NCBI RefSeq assembly: GCF_030272615.1
Contig: NC_081414.1
Span: forward strand, 312,060,164-312,124,163
Reading direction: 5' to 3'
DNA: 64,000 nt
Source of the DNA: Cryptomeria japonica
Lineage: Eukaryota > Streptophyta > Pinopsida > Cupressales > Cupressaceae
Under the pieces are notes generated by a model. The model was given only the letters and a program-made list of their open reading frames with translations. It searched no databases and was not told where the DNA came from. A program made the translations under genes and the position numbers. This document shows, piece by piece, positions 52,685 through 64,000 of this stretch (within the stretch, counting starts at the first letter, position 1; the number at the start of each line of letters is the position of its first letter).

Positions 52685-55600
52685 CCCTTACGCCTGAGTT
52701 GGTGTCTATATCTTCAGTAAAGTGTTGTTTTTTATATTTGAAAATAATTCTAATAACAACATATCATTGTTTCAGAGTTTTTTAAGTACTTCAATTTGGT
52801 TTCAAATTTTCATAAATTTCTGAATATTTAGAAGTTCAGTCTTCAGCAGAGAATCAAATTTGTGTTTCAGATTATCCATTTTCTGTCGTATCTTTTTCAA
52901 TTAATCGTCACTTCTCAAATTTGAAACAAAATAGAGCTATTAAAAATAATGCACAATAAAAAAAAAGAAACAATCCCTTAAACACATTTGTATTAAAAAA
53001 GAAAATATAAATGCAGAAAAAATCATTCCCAAATTCATATCTATTCATGGGAATGGGAATCGCTAGAACTACAATGGTTTGCATATCAAACGCAAAAGTA
53101 TAATATATTCTACACGACTTCAACAAAATGGTTCTCTTAGGTTCCTATACACGACTTCAACAAAATGGTTCTCTTAGGTTCCTATAGCAATCAATAGAAC
53201 ATGTGGGATGAAATATGACTTGTAGTGTGATAACTTACTTCAACAAACTTGTTTCATATCATCAGTAAATGATAGGCAGTAAATCTCAACCCCTAGGTGT
53301 GATTTAAGGAAAGGATTCGATTTTTTTTTATCACATAACAAATTGTTATAGTAATGTCGAATACCCGCTACACATTGTAGCATGGCTGATTTCCTTATAA
53401 TACCAAAACTGAAAACTGGTCTAAGGACCCAGATTTGCTAGTGAAGTTGAAAGGCTCTAATTGAGTCCAACAGGGATCAAATCTTGCTGAATGCAAGGCC
53501 CACCTGATACTAAAAAGAGATGAAGCAGGGCACATGACTCAATAGAAAACCCTCAATCCTTGACGATAGGCCTACAAGAGGGAATTCTTCATGCCCTTTT
53601 GATTGAGCTCCTAATACCAACAGGTTGCTAAATGATTCACGATTCAGGATGTTCATCCTCTGAACAACAAAAAAAAACATAGAAATTATTGTACTCGAAC
53701 TCTTAAACTTACAATGGCTTTTAATCAGATATGTAATAATTAATAAACTAACATCCATCATACAAGGAGAATACCCAAAAGTAACTTATTTGGTTCCTAG
53801 AAACATTGATAAAAACCTAGCAGGTGACCTTAATGCAAACCACACTGCTGCCACTAATGCCTTTTTGCAAACAAAACAAATAATCATTAAAGATTTAATT
53901 TGTGTCATAAATAGCATCTAGAAGCCAACTTGTCATAAATTGATTTTACATGCAGAATACACCATTTGTTTGCAGCGTGGACACTTTCTGAATTGACTAA
54001 AACAAGTTGAAATTTTTTTTGTCAACAAACGATTTGTTTTAGATATAAGCAACGAGGCCAAGAAATTGCTTCATTCATTTCTGTACAAACATTTGACAGG
54101 CGACTGGGAAGTATTGAGAGACGACATGGCAGTCAAACCCGACTAATGTCCAGCTAAGGAACTCATAATTATGATTCTTCCTATACATGATGTGGATAAA
54201 ATGCATTTTGAATCGATGATACCCAGTGTATCTTTATTCTTTTGCTTTACTTTTTCCCATTGTACCTTTAACTTGCTTTCTTGGATTACGCTTAGCATTT
54301 AGAAGTGTGCCCATCTTAATCATGTTGCCAAATCTAATCAACAATAGCATTCCACTCTAATGCCACCAAATCCTATCTCAAAACTGATAACCACAGTCCA
54401 AAGCATTTTACAGTTTCTCCTGTGATGCATCACGCTAAATGTGTTTACAACATTTTCTTCAAGCAATTACCCTCATTAAGACTACCTTAATCTATAAATA
54501 GTAGCTACAAAAGTTTGTTTGAAATAGAAAAATGAGAATCTGTACTGATAATCTAAACAAACCTTTTGTTTATTTTTTTAAGATGCTACCACTTACTACT
54601 GAAGCATGAACGGACAATTCCTCTCTTCATTGCCATTACAGAGACAAGGTGTACTAAAAATTGTGCAGTCTGTGTTTTGCAGAATATTTTGATGTTACAA
54701 GGTATAATTACTTTTACTATCTAGCAAATGAGCATGATTATCATAAATTCAACCGTGTTTAATGAGTGTTCTAAAAGAGGCATTTTACATAATAACAGCT
54801 TCATATAATTTAGTCGATCAACCAGCCCGGGTTAATTTTTAATTAATTAAAAATCAAAATGATTTGAGGTGTTCATGTCGTCCATTGTTTGTTGTTCAAA
54901 GATAGTGGTGCCCAAGATGTTTTAAAATAATGCTTGTGGGGGCTTGATTTTGACACAATCATTATAATAGCTGTTTCATATAGGAAACAGTAAGAACACA
55001 CGAAACTGCAAGTTATTTCAGATTTGATGTCATTTTTCAACTAATTTTGAACAAAAAAAAACTTTTTTTTCTGATCAGTTGTTTTACACTTTCTTCTATA
55101 TAAATCTACTATGGTCCATAACAATTGGATAGAGATACACCAGTGCTTTTTAAAGGTTAATTTAAAAAGATTCTAAGTTTGAAAAACATAACAGGAATAG
55201 CATAAGCATATAAAGGTTTCACAATGTATAAAGTGAAGGAAACTGTGTTTTCTGTTCTCCTAATCTCAAGTGAGACAGAGAATAAGTCCAGAGTTTGCTG
55301 GTTCAGATTCAAATTCGGGGTTCAGGTTCAGCAGTTTAATGGTTTTTCTTCCTGGGTTCAGCCAGCCAATATTTATAAACATAATTTGCAGAAAATGTAT
55401 AAAATTAAATACATAACACAACTAATAATTGATAATTCAATGTCAATTGTAAAATGATTTATAATAAGTGCAACTGCACATGGAAAATCAATACAAAATA
55501 TCACATCGGTCTTCATCAAGAACATAAATATCCTCAGCTGCTCATTGGAACTGTGGTGGCAGTGCCACACGCACTAGCAGCACTGTGCAGTCATTTTTTT

Positions 55601-57533
55601 AGGTTACATGTTTTTTAAACATTTTCTTTTTTTCGTTTAAATTTTCTTTCTAAAGGTTTAGCCGGGGTTCTGCCAAGGCCTGTGGATTTGGCCTAGGCTC
55701 ATCAGCATGGATTTAAACCAGGCCAATTCAGATGTACCCAAGTCAAATCCACAAACCCAGGGCAAGAACCTAGCTGAACCCAGTCTGGGATTCATCCCAG
55801 GCCTGCATTCACCCAAAGTTCAGGCAAACCCAGTTACAGAGATGATAATCACCTAAGAAAGCTTCAAACAAAAGACTCATACCCAACAAACAATTGTTGC
55901 ATGCTTAACACCATCATTTACAGCAGTATTTCCTCTTTGGGTGGCCTTGAGATAGAAGAAAAGCTTGCAATTAACAAATAGAAAGTCCATGCATTTAACA
56001 AGAACTCTGTGCAGGGCTGATAATTATGACCAGCAACAATTGTGCCACAGGTTTTCCTTAAAATAATGCAGAAAACACTGAAATTTCAAAAACAGGTTGT
56101 TTTCGAAATAGACGGCTGAATAAATTGAAAAAGAAAAAAGCAGAGATAATAAAAAATGTTTGTTCTTTGAAAGTGTTCTGTATGTTAACCGCAAAAAAAA
56201 AGTGAAAAAGCCTTGCTTGCTGTCAAGATAAAGAACAGAGAACAGGTTGCTATGGAATTGAATTTGTATCTCGATATGTTAACGGGGATTCTGCTACTGA
56301 GGATGGGAGGGGGCCCACCGAGTCTCCCCGGGATGCATCTTAGATAAAATCTTCCTAGAATTTGTGGGCAAATAATGTAGGTCATTGCAATTGAAAACTT
56401 TCATGAACCACATCTACAAAAAAGTTTCATCACCAAATGTTGCAAATGATTATGTTGCCCTGAATCTAGTCTGTTAAATGGTTCAATATCCTTGGCCCAA
56501 TCAATTTACCACAAAAAATGGCAAAAGTTGTTCAAGATAAACAACTAGCATAGATATCTTAAATACACGTACCTAAAGAATGCCCAGAGATACCAATTTG
56601 GAGCTATTTTATTTACTTAAAAGTTATTTTAAATTTGGAACTGTTTTATTTACTACACACATGGAAACATAAATTTTGCATGCTGCTTAGTCTAAAAATA
56701 TTATGTTTCTTATTAAATATTATATTTTTAGACTCGATGATGATCTACTGAATAAGGCACTTCTTGAAGTACTCACAGTCCAGCAGAACTTAGCAATTGC
56801 AAGCTGATGTGTGATAATTTGACCATGTTTTGGCATTTACCATTTGTTTCTGCTCAATTTTACAAGGCATGTGATTTGCAGGGGGGAGTATATTGAAGAT
56901 GAAGACGAAGTCCCTTAAGCAAGGTTTATAGCTTTGATTTTGGAGTTAAAAAATTGTGCAAGTTAACTAGAAGTAAATACACTGTATGACTCCAGCCCAT
57001 AATAATGGAAGGATGGATGGTTGATGGTGTCAGGAGAATTAAAAATCATCACTCTCTAAGCAATGCTCATCCATAAAATGTTGGATCTCAAAATCCCTCC
57101 AAGTGTATTAAAAGCTACCTCCATTATTTCCAGAACCTTCCTTGGGAGAAATTCTGAAAACTCCAAAAATAATCTTCTTCTGGCGTAGAAAGGATTGTGC
57201 CTTCCTAAAGAATGGTATAGTGCAGACATGAGATGGTGTAAAATCGTGAACCAATCCCTCAAAGTAAAGCTGTTGGAAAATTCAAAGCAACTGGAAAAAA
57301 CTATTAAGATTGGTCTTGCAAGACAAGTACCTGAACTCAATGATTCAAATCTTCTTTTGTAACGGTTGATTAATGAATCTGCCATTTGCAGCTTCAACAA
57401 ACCTTATGTAAACCTTATCTCTGTTGAAATCTAATGGAAGGTAACCGAACCAAATTTTGGGAGGATGCCTGGCTCAATTCAAAATCACTATCATCCATCC
57501 CAAGTCCAAGCAGACTTCAGAAAATTTGATATA
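52685..57533. other. Intergenic DNA, no gene identified
   Basis: A+T-rich, with stops in every frame. Minor features are a 37-bp tandem duplication at 53111-53185, an A+T palindrome near 54834-54856, and CCCAGG/GGGTTC-rich stretches near 55290-55370 and 55660-55840. An open minus-strand stretch at 57056-57400 has no recognisable domain. Old, unreadable transposon debris is likely but unproven. Confidence 0.5.
53111..53185 (+). repeat. 37-bp perfect tandem duplication
   Basis: Two identical copies of TACACGACTTCAACAAAATG...TTCCTA start at 53111 and 53148. Confidence 0.92.
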
Positions 57534-57538
57534 GAAAC
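57534..57538 (+). repeat. Solo-LTR target duplication, left copy
   Basis: GAAAC, repeated at 58436-58440. Confidence 0.85.
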
Positions 57539-58435
57539 TGTTGTTTGTAATTAGGGCTGGCGGATTCCAATTGCCTTGGGCAACATTGGAATCCGCCTCC
57601 ATCATATAGGGCCAGGCCCAATACACCTCGGCTCCCATGCTACACTTAAACACATCACGCCTCCTTGATAGGGCTGACCCTATCCAATTCAATTAAAAGG
57701 AATTAATATAATTAATAATGTTTAAATGCAAAGAAGGCCGACATGTTAAAAGGTAATATGTCACCTATAAATGTAACATTTGCTTCCCATTATCATCACT
57801 CAATTCAAGCAGATGAAAATCATATTCGGTGAAAAGCGAACTTTATATTAAGGCATCTGGCAAACAGCGAACTTCTCTAGATAGCAGCAGTAGACAGCGA
57901 ACTCCATTAGGTAGCAGCAGATCCTCAATAGGAGACAGCGAACTCCATCAGACATCAGCAGATCCCTAATTGAAGGCAGTGAACTTCATAAGAGGCAGCA
58001 GACCATACAGCGAACTTCATAAGAGGCAGCAGACCATACAGCGAACTTCATAAGAGGCAGCAGACTCCATTAAAGGACTGTGACCTACTTGAAAGGTACT
58101 GCTACCCTTGCTGCACACAGAAAATCCAATAAGGAGGACTACAGATTGCAATCTTCTTTAGCAAACTAATTAAGAAGTCTTCCATCTCCTCTATCTTGTG
58201 ACTGCAACCTCCATACTCCAGATAAGTGTGTAATGTTCAGTTGAATTCAAAATCATAATCAGATCTGAGGATCCTTTGGCTGGGTTTTTCCTCCTAGGAG
58301 GTTTTCCCAGGGTAGCTGTGTTTTGTCTTTTGCATTTCATTTCCTTTATTATGCTTGAGTCTGGAAAACAATAAATTAATTAACCTTATTCTAATTTTCT
58401 GAGTTTTATTCAATCTGAAAGTACTAAAATTAACA
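57539..58435 (+). repeat. Solo LTR (897 bp)
   Basis: Begins TGTTGTTTGTAATTAG and ends AAAATTAACA, with TGTT/AACA inverted ends and a GAAAC duplication on both sides. LTR-type internal signals are present: a TATAAATG-like site near 57769, the R/U5-type phrase GGGTTTTTCCTCCTAGGAGG (about 58281-58300) and an AATAAATTAATTAACC stretch near 58369. No internal coding region or second LTR is adjacent, as expected after LTR-LTR recombination. The strand is inferred from these signals. Confidence 0.85.
57868..58070 (+). repeat. CAGCGAACT minisatellite in the solo LTR
   Basis: Seven imperfect units of about 29-40 bp start with CAGCGAACT or CAGTGAACT and contain CAGCAG. The last three (AGCGAACTTCATAAGAGGCA, GCAGACCATAC) are nearly identical at a 31-bp period. 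Confidence 0.9.
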
Positions 58436-58440
58436 GAAAC
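58436..58440 (+). repeat. Solo-LTR target duplication, right copy
   Basis: GAAAC, matching 57534-57538. Confidence 0.85.
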
Positions 58441-60953
58441 TATGGTGAGAAAGTGAAAGACTAAGACTACCTCGAAGTTGACAATTAATCAAGGTTAATA
58501 AAAAGAAATTGAGAATTGTGCTGAGTGTTGCCGTGAAATGCCTGCTACCATTTACACTTTAACAGTCTTCGATAATTTGTACTTTTAGTGTGCTCTAGTG
58601 TGTTAAATGATGAGAGACTATACTGGGCCCTCTCCCATCCTATGATGATACGTTTGAGAAGTTAATTTTCAGAAATGTTCAAACGTAACTGGTTACTGTA
58701 ATGACAGCTGTTATTATGCATTTTTGGAATATAGAATCTGTCTTGATATGCATTTATAGTTATCAATGTATTCAAGGTTGTTTTTCTGTCGTAACAAGAG
58801 AATTCTACCATCATATTAACTATCATTTGGGGCTGAAAGTACTATAAACGGCCTCACAATATTTGCCAAATTTCCATGTAAAAATTCAAAATTCAATAAA
58901 TTTAACTGAAAACATCAAATCCATTTAGAATTGCCCTATGTTCCACGGCCTTTCAGGACAGGGACGGCAGGATGGCAGGAGACATGTTTCAGAAATGGCA
59001 GTCTGAGGGCCATTTTTCGGGGATGGCAGAAGGGCAGCAATTATAATAATTTTTTATATAATTTTTTTAAACATATATAGAGAGAGAGAGAGAGAAAAAG
59101 AGGGAGATTTCTACTAGTTATGAACAGCAGTATAACAGCAGCAATATAACATGGCAAAGTTAAAATGATGTTCAATGATGTCTGCAGAAGTCTGCATGCC
59201 AACCACATTCCAAAATAAATTGTCCGTTTGTACTTCTCAACAATACCACACTGCACCAGACCACGCCAAATGCACCTTTACTCTTTTGCAACTGACAATA
59301 ATAACTGACTCTCATACCATATCAATAATTTTGAAGTTTGAGATTCTTCTGAACAATAAAATCAGAAACCCAAATTATTACTGTTCGTTTAACAACTTAA
59401 CTGTTATATAATTTATATCATTAACTATGAATCTGAATCATGTTAAACTACAGTTGTTGCTGTCACTGCTGTCATGATTAATTTGATAGCTATTAAACTG
59501 CTGTACTTCCCCAGCCACCTTGGGGACGGCTAGGCAACCCTTATATGTTCACTGCTGTCCCAATTTTAGGGACACGTTTGGGGACATTTCCATAATTTCT
59601 CAATTTGTGGGGGCAGCTAAGGGATGTCCCCTAAAATCCCCTCGTCCCCAAAACGCCTCAGGGAGCAGGGATGGGGGTTTGAGGGGTTGGGACACGTCCC
59701 TGTGTAACACAGGAATTACCTGGAAATTCGTACAGAAAATTTTCAGAATTAGTGCTTTGACATTTATTAAAATAAAGAGTAGTTGCATCAGTTACAGTTT
59801 CTGATAGAGTTTGTTATGTATTATTTTAAGCCATCATACCCATGACTGCACTCTTTTCATTAAGCTTCGTGCTTTGACTATTTTGAAGGGCAATGGCACC
59901 AATTTCAAAGATTTCAGCAAAAAAAATTGCTGTCAGGTTTTGCAGTCTGCAAAGTAGTTGTTTTATGTTGTTAACATTGTCAGAGTTGATCTGTGTTGCT
60001 ATCAGCTTTAATTAGGGTTTATCAGATATTAATTATTAAACTTCAATTATTTATATAACATCTATTTTAAATTATATGATTTTTTAATTTAATTTGCTAT
60101 ATAAAGGCTAGCAAGTTCCAGCTGAAGCATATCAATAAAGACCTTGTGGTCATGTTTTCTATTTATATCTGATCAATGCTAGACAGAGTATCACTTTTAA
60201 TGTTACATAAGTATATTCAAGCTACAAATGAAGTTGAAAAATGACTTGTAATCATTGAAGTTTAATAAGGCCATAATTGAAGTCTATTAAGCAAGATTAA
60301 TATTTGATCTCAGATCATCATTATGTTGTAATGAACGATTCTGTTAAACTTTGGGCCAAGTGATACTAGTGATCTATAGGATTGAATGGCATTAAAAGTG
60401 CATGAACTATCTTTACCATGCCCAGACTAAGAATGAAGAAATATGAATGTTAAAATAAAATTCAGTCTAACATGAGGGAAATACATGAACCACCATCTTA
60501 CTTACTGGCACTCAGTGAACTAAATCACGTATATTTTATATAGAGAACAACTGTTGGGAACCATTGCTAAAAGAATTGCCAGAGGCAGCCTGTACTCAAC
60601 CAGATGTAGAATGATCAATTTCTGCTTGAAAGGAAAACAAGCCAATCCCACTGACTCAGACGAAAGCACATAAACTTTGCTGCATATGCACAGCAACCTG
60701 TTGACCTCCTTGGATATAAGTTAAAATTTGACAAAGATACACTCATTCTTTTATGCCTTCTCAAACAGAAGTCATTTTAAAGGGACAGTTGGGCATAAAG
60801 AACAAAAACTTTTGCATAAATAACAATCATGCTGAATTCGAAAGTTTTGTTTCTTCGTAGTTCTGCCTAAAAGCTGTCCAAAAATAGATGATTAAGAATT
60901 AAGGAGTACAAATTGCTTACAAGCATTGCTGCAGACTCCAAAAAAATCCTTTC
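58441..60953. other. Intergenic DNA downstream of TAF8
   Basis: No gene is supported. It contains a GA microsatellite (about 59080-59096), a GGCAGGATGGCAGG-rich patch at about 58950-59035, and a G/C-rich patch with GGGGAC and GTCCCC in opposing orientations at 59518-59705. The part nearest 60953 should hold the TAF8 3' untranslated region and poly(A) site, but no single signal could be assigned. Confidence 0.5.
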
Positions 60954-63330
60954 TCATACTTGTGCCAGGTCCTGAGGGTTTTCCATGGCCGCCTTCAGTA
61001 TTTGCTCTGCTCGCCTCTTCTTCTCATCCTTCTCCTCATCCCTACCGAACCAGTGTCCAGGTAGGGGCACCCCACTGTTCCTAACCCCAGCAGAAGCCAC
61101 ATGAGAAGCAAAAGCTGCCTTCTTCCCAAAATCAAATTTGAAGTGCACTAGTGGCCTTTCATCAGGCAAAACTTGCACCCCTCTAGAAGCACCTCCAGCC
61201 AGCTCATTGGCACAGTCAAGCCCCTGCTTGGCAGCCTCAATTGCAGGTGCAAAGGCCTCCAAAACTGAAGGCATTTTTAGTCCTTTTTCAGTCCCACCCC
61301 CCCAATTCCGATCGCCAGCCTTGAATGAAATCTGCTCTGGGACTCGAACAGGGCTAACAGCTCTCTCCTCTGCACTCACAGGTGGTGCCAGAAATGGGTT
61401 AGTAATTGAATTATTGGTAGGGTTTACGGTAGGGTTTGAATTAGGGTTCAGGTTTGGGCCAGGATGTTGAAGACTTTTCCCTTTGGCCCTGGCAATGTCA
61501 TCCATTTCCACTGGGGCAGCAAATGGTTGAGAAGATGAAGGTCCCCCAGCACATGCCAACCGCTGCTGTAAATTCAATAATGACCTTTCTGCCTTACGTC
61601 TTTGCCTAGCCTGCTCAATTTTATCCATCCTAGGATCTGACTTCCGCTCGTTCCAGACAGGTGTATGCACATAAGTATGTGGATCAGGAAATGCAGGCAG
61701 CCACTGTGGTATTTGAGAACTAGGTGGTGCTTCCCCCATCTGTGCAAAACTAGGCATAAGTTCCCTTTTCTTCGCAACAGGAAAATGGGGCACAGGTCTC
61801 GCAAAGGGAATTTCTTCCGACCTGTTTTTAGGAATCAAATCATTTAAATAAACCTACGAAAAATAAACCCATCCTGATAAAACAAGTATCATGGCATTAC
61901 ATGCTAATCTCTCGCAATCTATAAATTTAGTGAACCTTTCCTAAATTGACAAATAATATTTTTGTAAATTTGTTTAAGAGAGCCAAATACTCAGAGCTGT
62001 GCAAATGTTGGTAAATACTGAACTTCATATGGACAAGTATTCAGTAGTAAATAACAAAATTTGAAGTTACAGAAAAGATTTTTCATTGAATTCAAAGACA
62101 AGTACATGGATGATGAGTCCAAAAGTAAAAAAGGTACCAGGTATCAATCGCAATGGACATAATCTCTTTTTTATATCTCTCCTACCATTACTGAACTTTT
62201 TTCCTTATGAAATTCGATTAAAGCTAATTTTTTCTTAAAAGAAGATAACAAAGTCAAGAGTTCAATATAAGATTGAATTCAAAGAAATAATCTCTTTTTT
62301 ATATCTCTCTTATCATTACTTAACTTTTTTTCCTTACGAAGTTCGATTAAAGCTAATTTTTTGTTAAAAGAAGATAACAAAGTCAAGAGTTCAATATAAG
62401 ATTTTTCATTGAATAAGATGAGAAGTACATAGCTGATTAGTCCAAAAATGCAAAACGGATCTAGCATCAACCGCAATGCAGTTCCAAATTCAAATAAAAG
62501 ATCTTTTCTTTAATTCTCTCCCTTAATTGTTGAATATATTTCCCTATGAATTTCTATTAGAGCTAATTTCCTTAGTTAAAAAATAATATGTTTTAAAATT
62601 TCGTAGAACAACGAACCAAATTCAAGCTGTGGAGAGGTGAGCTAATCTAGAACTTCATAAGAGAAAATCTCCACCAACGGATAAAAAGGCGACGAGTCAA
62701 AAAGCAAAGTATTTCTTTTAGAATTCAAAGGAAAAATCCTTTCCGAAACCCTCCCCATCTTTCCTGAATATTTTTTCCTACTTCTACTGGAGCTAGCCTT
62801 TGCACAGCTCCGTCAAGAAGTTTCATTTGAGCTAACTTTAGGATAACTCCAATCCTTTCAATATGCAGATATTTTGTTTAAAATTCCGTCAGGAACCATC
62901 CAATTAGCAAAGAATTAATTTTAAGAATATGATAAAATATGGCTAACCTGTTAGTGTAATGAATGATATCCTTCACCGTTGCGGAAGCGGAGAGACGACG
63001 GGACAGAATGTTAGAGGCGCCTACAAAACCCTGAGGGTGGTTCATGTCTTCCAACGACTGAATTACATCGAAGACATTGCACTCAGTGCGGCAAGCCAGA
63101 TTAGCATAAAAGTGCGCTGACTTGCCGAGGTCACCGAGGTACCGCACTGCAATGTCCGCGAGGGCTTCCAGAGCGGACTCCTGGCATGACTGAAAACCCG
63201 CGCTTTCGCATATCTGCCCCACTGCAATGCGGGCAATCGCACGCCCGAATGCGTCCGCGCCGGTTTCCAACGGTTTTTTCTCATTCTTTGCTTTTTCTGT
63301 TTCTGCTGCTGCTGATCCGCCATTGCTCAT
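60954..63330 (-). CDS. TAF8: TFIID subunit TAF8 (two exons)
   Basis: Join 63330-62948 and 61821-60954 on the minus strand: 1,251 nt, 416 residues. Splice sites are AG|GTTAGC (donor) and AACAG|GTCGG (acceptor). The junction codon encodes Arg128 and the frame closes exactly. Residues about 25-97 form the histone-fold (Bromo_TP) domain (GADAFGRAIARIAVGQICES, ESALEALADIAVRYLGDLGK, TECNVFDVIQSLEDMN). Residues about 130-210 form the TAF8 C-terminal conserved region (EEIPFARPVPHFPV, WLPAFPDPHTYVHTPVWNER, RMDKIEQARQRRKAERSLL). The rest is a Pro/Ser/Asn-rich, probably disordered tail. In the TFIID family TAF8 pairs with TAF10 through the histone fold and helps assemble the nuclear general transcription factor for RNA polymerase II. 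No damage is visible, and it is the only apparently functional host gene here. Confidence 0.95.
61822..62947 (-). other. TAF8 intron (1,126 bp)
   Basis: A GT-AG intron, A+T-rich, with degenerate tandem repeats. No open transposon gene is seen inside it. A pyrimidine-rich tract does not directly precede the acceptor, but T/A-rich sequence does, which plants tolerate. Confidence 0.9.
62161..62402 (+). repeat. Tandem repeat in TAF8 intron
   Basis: Two copies of about 115 bp begin AATCTCTTTTTTATATCTCT at 62161 and 62289 and run through GATTAAAGCTAATTTTTT and AAGTCAAGAGTTCAATATAA. More diverged copies are visible at about 62495-62600 and 62740-62840 (TTGAATATATTTCCCTATGA and CTGAATATTTTTTCCTACTT). 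A longer unit beginning TTTTTCATTGAA also recurs at 62078 and 62400. Confidence 0.85.
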
Positions 63331-64000
63331 GCTTGAGTTTTTCAGATTTTAACATAGCAGTCTCAGTCGGAATTTCGTCGGGCTCTCTTTCTTTTCCTTT
63401 TTATCCTCGTGATAAAAGATCAAGAATTAAGTCCCAGAAGGCCTCGCGGGGTTTCGAACACGGGACCTGTAAGTGATTGTGGGAAAATGAGGCACAAAGC
63501 CAAGGATGGCTTGGCCCTCCAAATAGAAAGGAGAATAATCGTTTTGCACAAGTTTTTTGATATATATATATATATATAGTTTTGTTTTTATTGATGTTTC
63601 AGTATAGATAGAGTTTCGAGGAGGAGAGTTTACATTAGCACTTGTATCATTAATAGGTGCAAGCAGGCTGGAATTTGACAGGCAAAATGGCCGTTTTTTC
63701 ACTTTGAACCGTATTCGACAGCTTAAAAAATTAGTAGAACGTGTGCATTGACATGTTATTTTTTTCTAAAACCGTATAGATGACACTTCAAATTATAAAT
63801 AAACCGTAAAAAAATATAATAAGTAATATATATATTAGTTTAGAATGTTTATTATAAAAATACAAATTTGTTTAGAATATTTTGAAATGGAAGGATTTAG
63901 AATATGGAAGGATGTAGTTGTTTCTAATTTTATAATATTTTAATATGATTTTTTAGAATAGTTCTATTTTTTCATATGAATTTAGAAACTTGTCATAAAA
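63331..64000. other. TAF8 upstream region
   Basis: This should contain the TAF8 promoter and 5' untranslated region (transcription leftward). A pyrimidine-rich stretch lies at 63385-63410. A (TA)9 microsatellite is at 63561-63578. No convincing TATA box at a sensible distance was found. The last 300 bp are very A+T-rich with no gene. Confidence 0.5.
63561..63578 (+). repeat. (TA)9 microsatellite
   Basis: Nine TA units, about 230 bp upstream of the TAF8 start codon. Confidence 0.95.

Noticed and set aside
57056-57400. Possible protein MLKLQMADSLINRYKRR... left of the solo LTR
   Set aside because: Open for about 114 codons but with no recognisable domain or neighbours on either strand. It may be old transposon debris, too weak to annotate as a gene.
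61138-61470. Plus-strand ORFs across the TAF8 second exon
   Set aside because: Antisense shadows of the well-supported TAF8 coding sequence.
63427-63702. Minus-strand ORF upstream of TAF8
   Set aside because: No domain, crosses a TA microsatellite, and ends before the TAF8 start without a plausible splice link.

Overview
This 64 kb window looks like nuclear DNA from a seed plant with a large, retrotransposon-rich genome. It is A+T-rich, almost all recognisable sequence is retroelement, the elements are stacked inside one another, and only one convincing host gene is visible: a two-exon TFIID subunit TAF8 gene on the minus strand at the right end. The nesting, the slow-decay look of the old copies and the plant-type gene suggest a conifer or another gymnosperm. 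That is inference; no species can be named from the sequence alone.

Layout, with working names. E0 (1 to about 2800, minus): gag, primer-binding site and probable 5' LTR of a Ty3 element whose pol lies off the left edge. C1 (4349-28682, plus): an old Copia element split in two. C2 (7288-26684, plus) is a large Copia element inserted into C1, with a perfect 5-bp target duplication. The 3' LTR of C2 carries two further insertions: G3 (15433-19172), a Ty3 element with most of pol deleted, and C4 (20041-26020), a young Copia element whose gag-pol frame is broken by a single amber codon. With the insertions subtracted, C1 is about 4.9 kb and C2 about 9.7 kb, both sensible Copia lengths. L5 (about 28966-36990, minus) is a decayed L1-type LINE with ORF1, endonuclease, reverse transcriptase and RNase H, and an extra arginine/glycine-rich ORF before its 3' end. 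N7 (37121-52679, plus) is an LTR element without visible pol. Its 5' LTR is split by C6 (37519-44905, minus), a Copia element with a perfect 5-bp target duplication. The interior of N7 holds exon-like coding pieces, an ORF1-only 'half-LINE' on the opposite strand, and a composite GT-rich tandem array.

Right of 52.7 kb the density of recognisable elements drops. There is one solo LTR (57539-58435) with a target duplication and an internal minisatellite, then the TAF8 gene (60954-63330). The TAF8 intron contains degenerate tandem repeats.

The genes do not form an operon or pathway. The retroelement proteins (Gag, protease, integrase, reverse transcriptase, RNase H) serve each element's own copying cycle, and nearly all are inactivated. 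C4 is the only recent, nearly complete copy. I found no tRNA, rRNA or CRISPR structures. The most unusual structural observations are a hairpin whose 3-nt loop is flipped between the two C4 LTRs, an in-place inversion of the middle of the C1 gag between 16-bp inverted repeats, the extra ORF in the LINE, and the coding-like cargo of N7.
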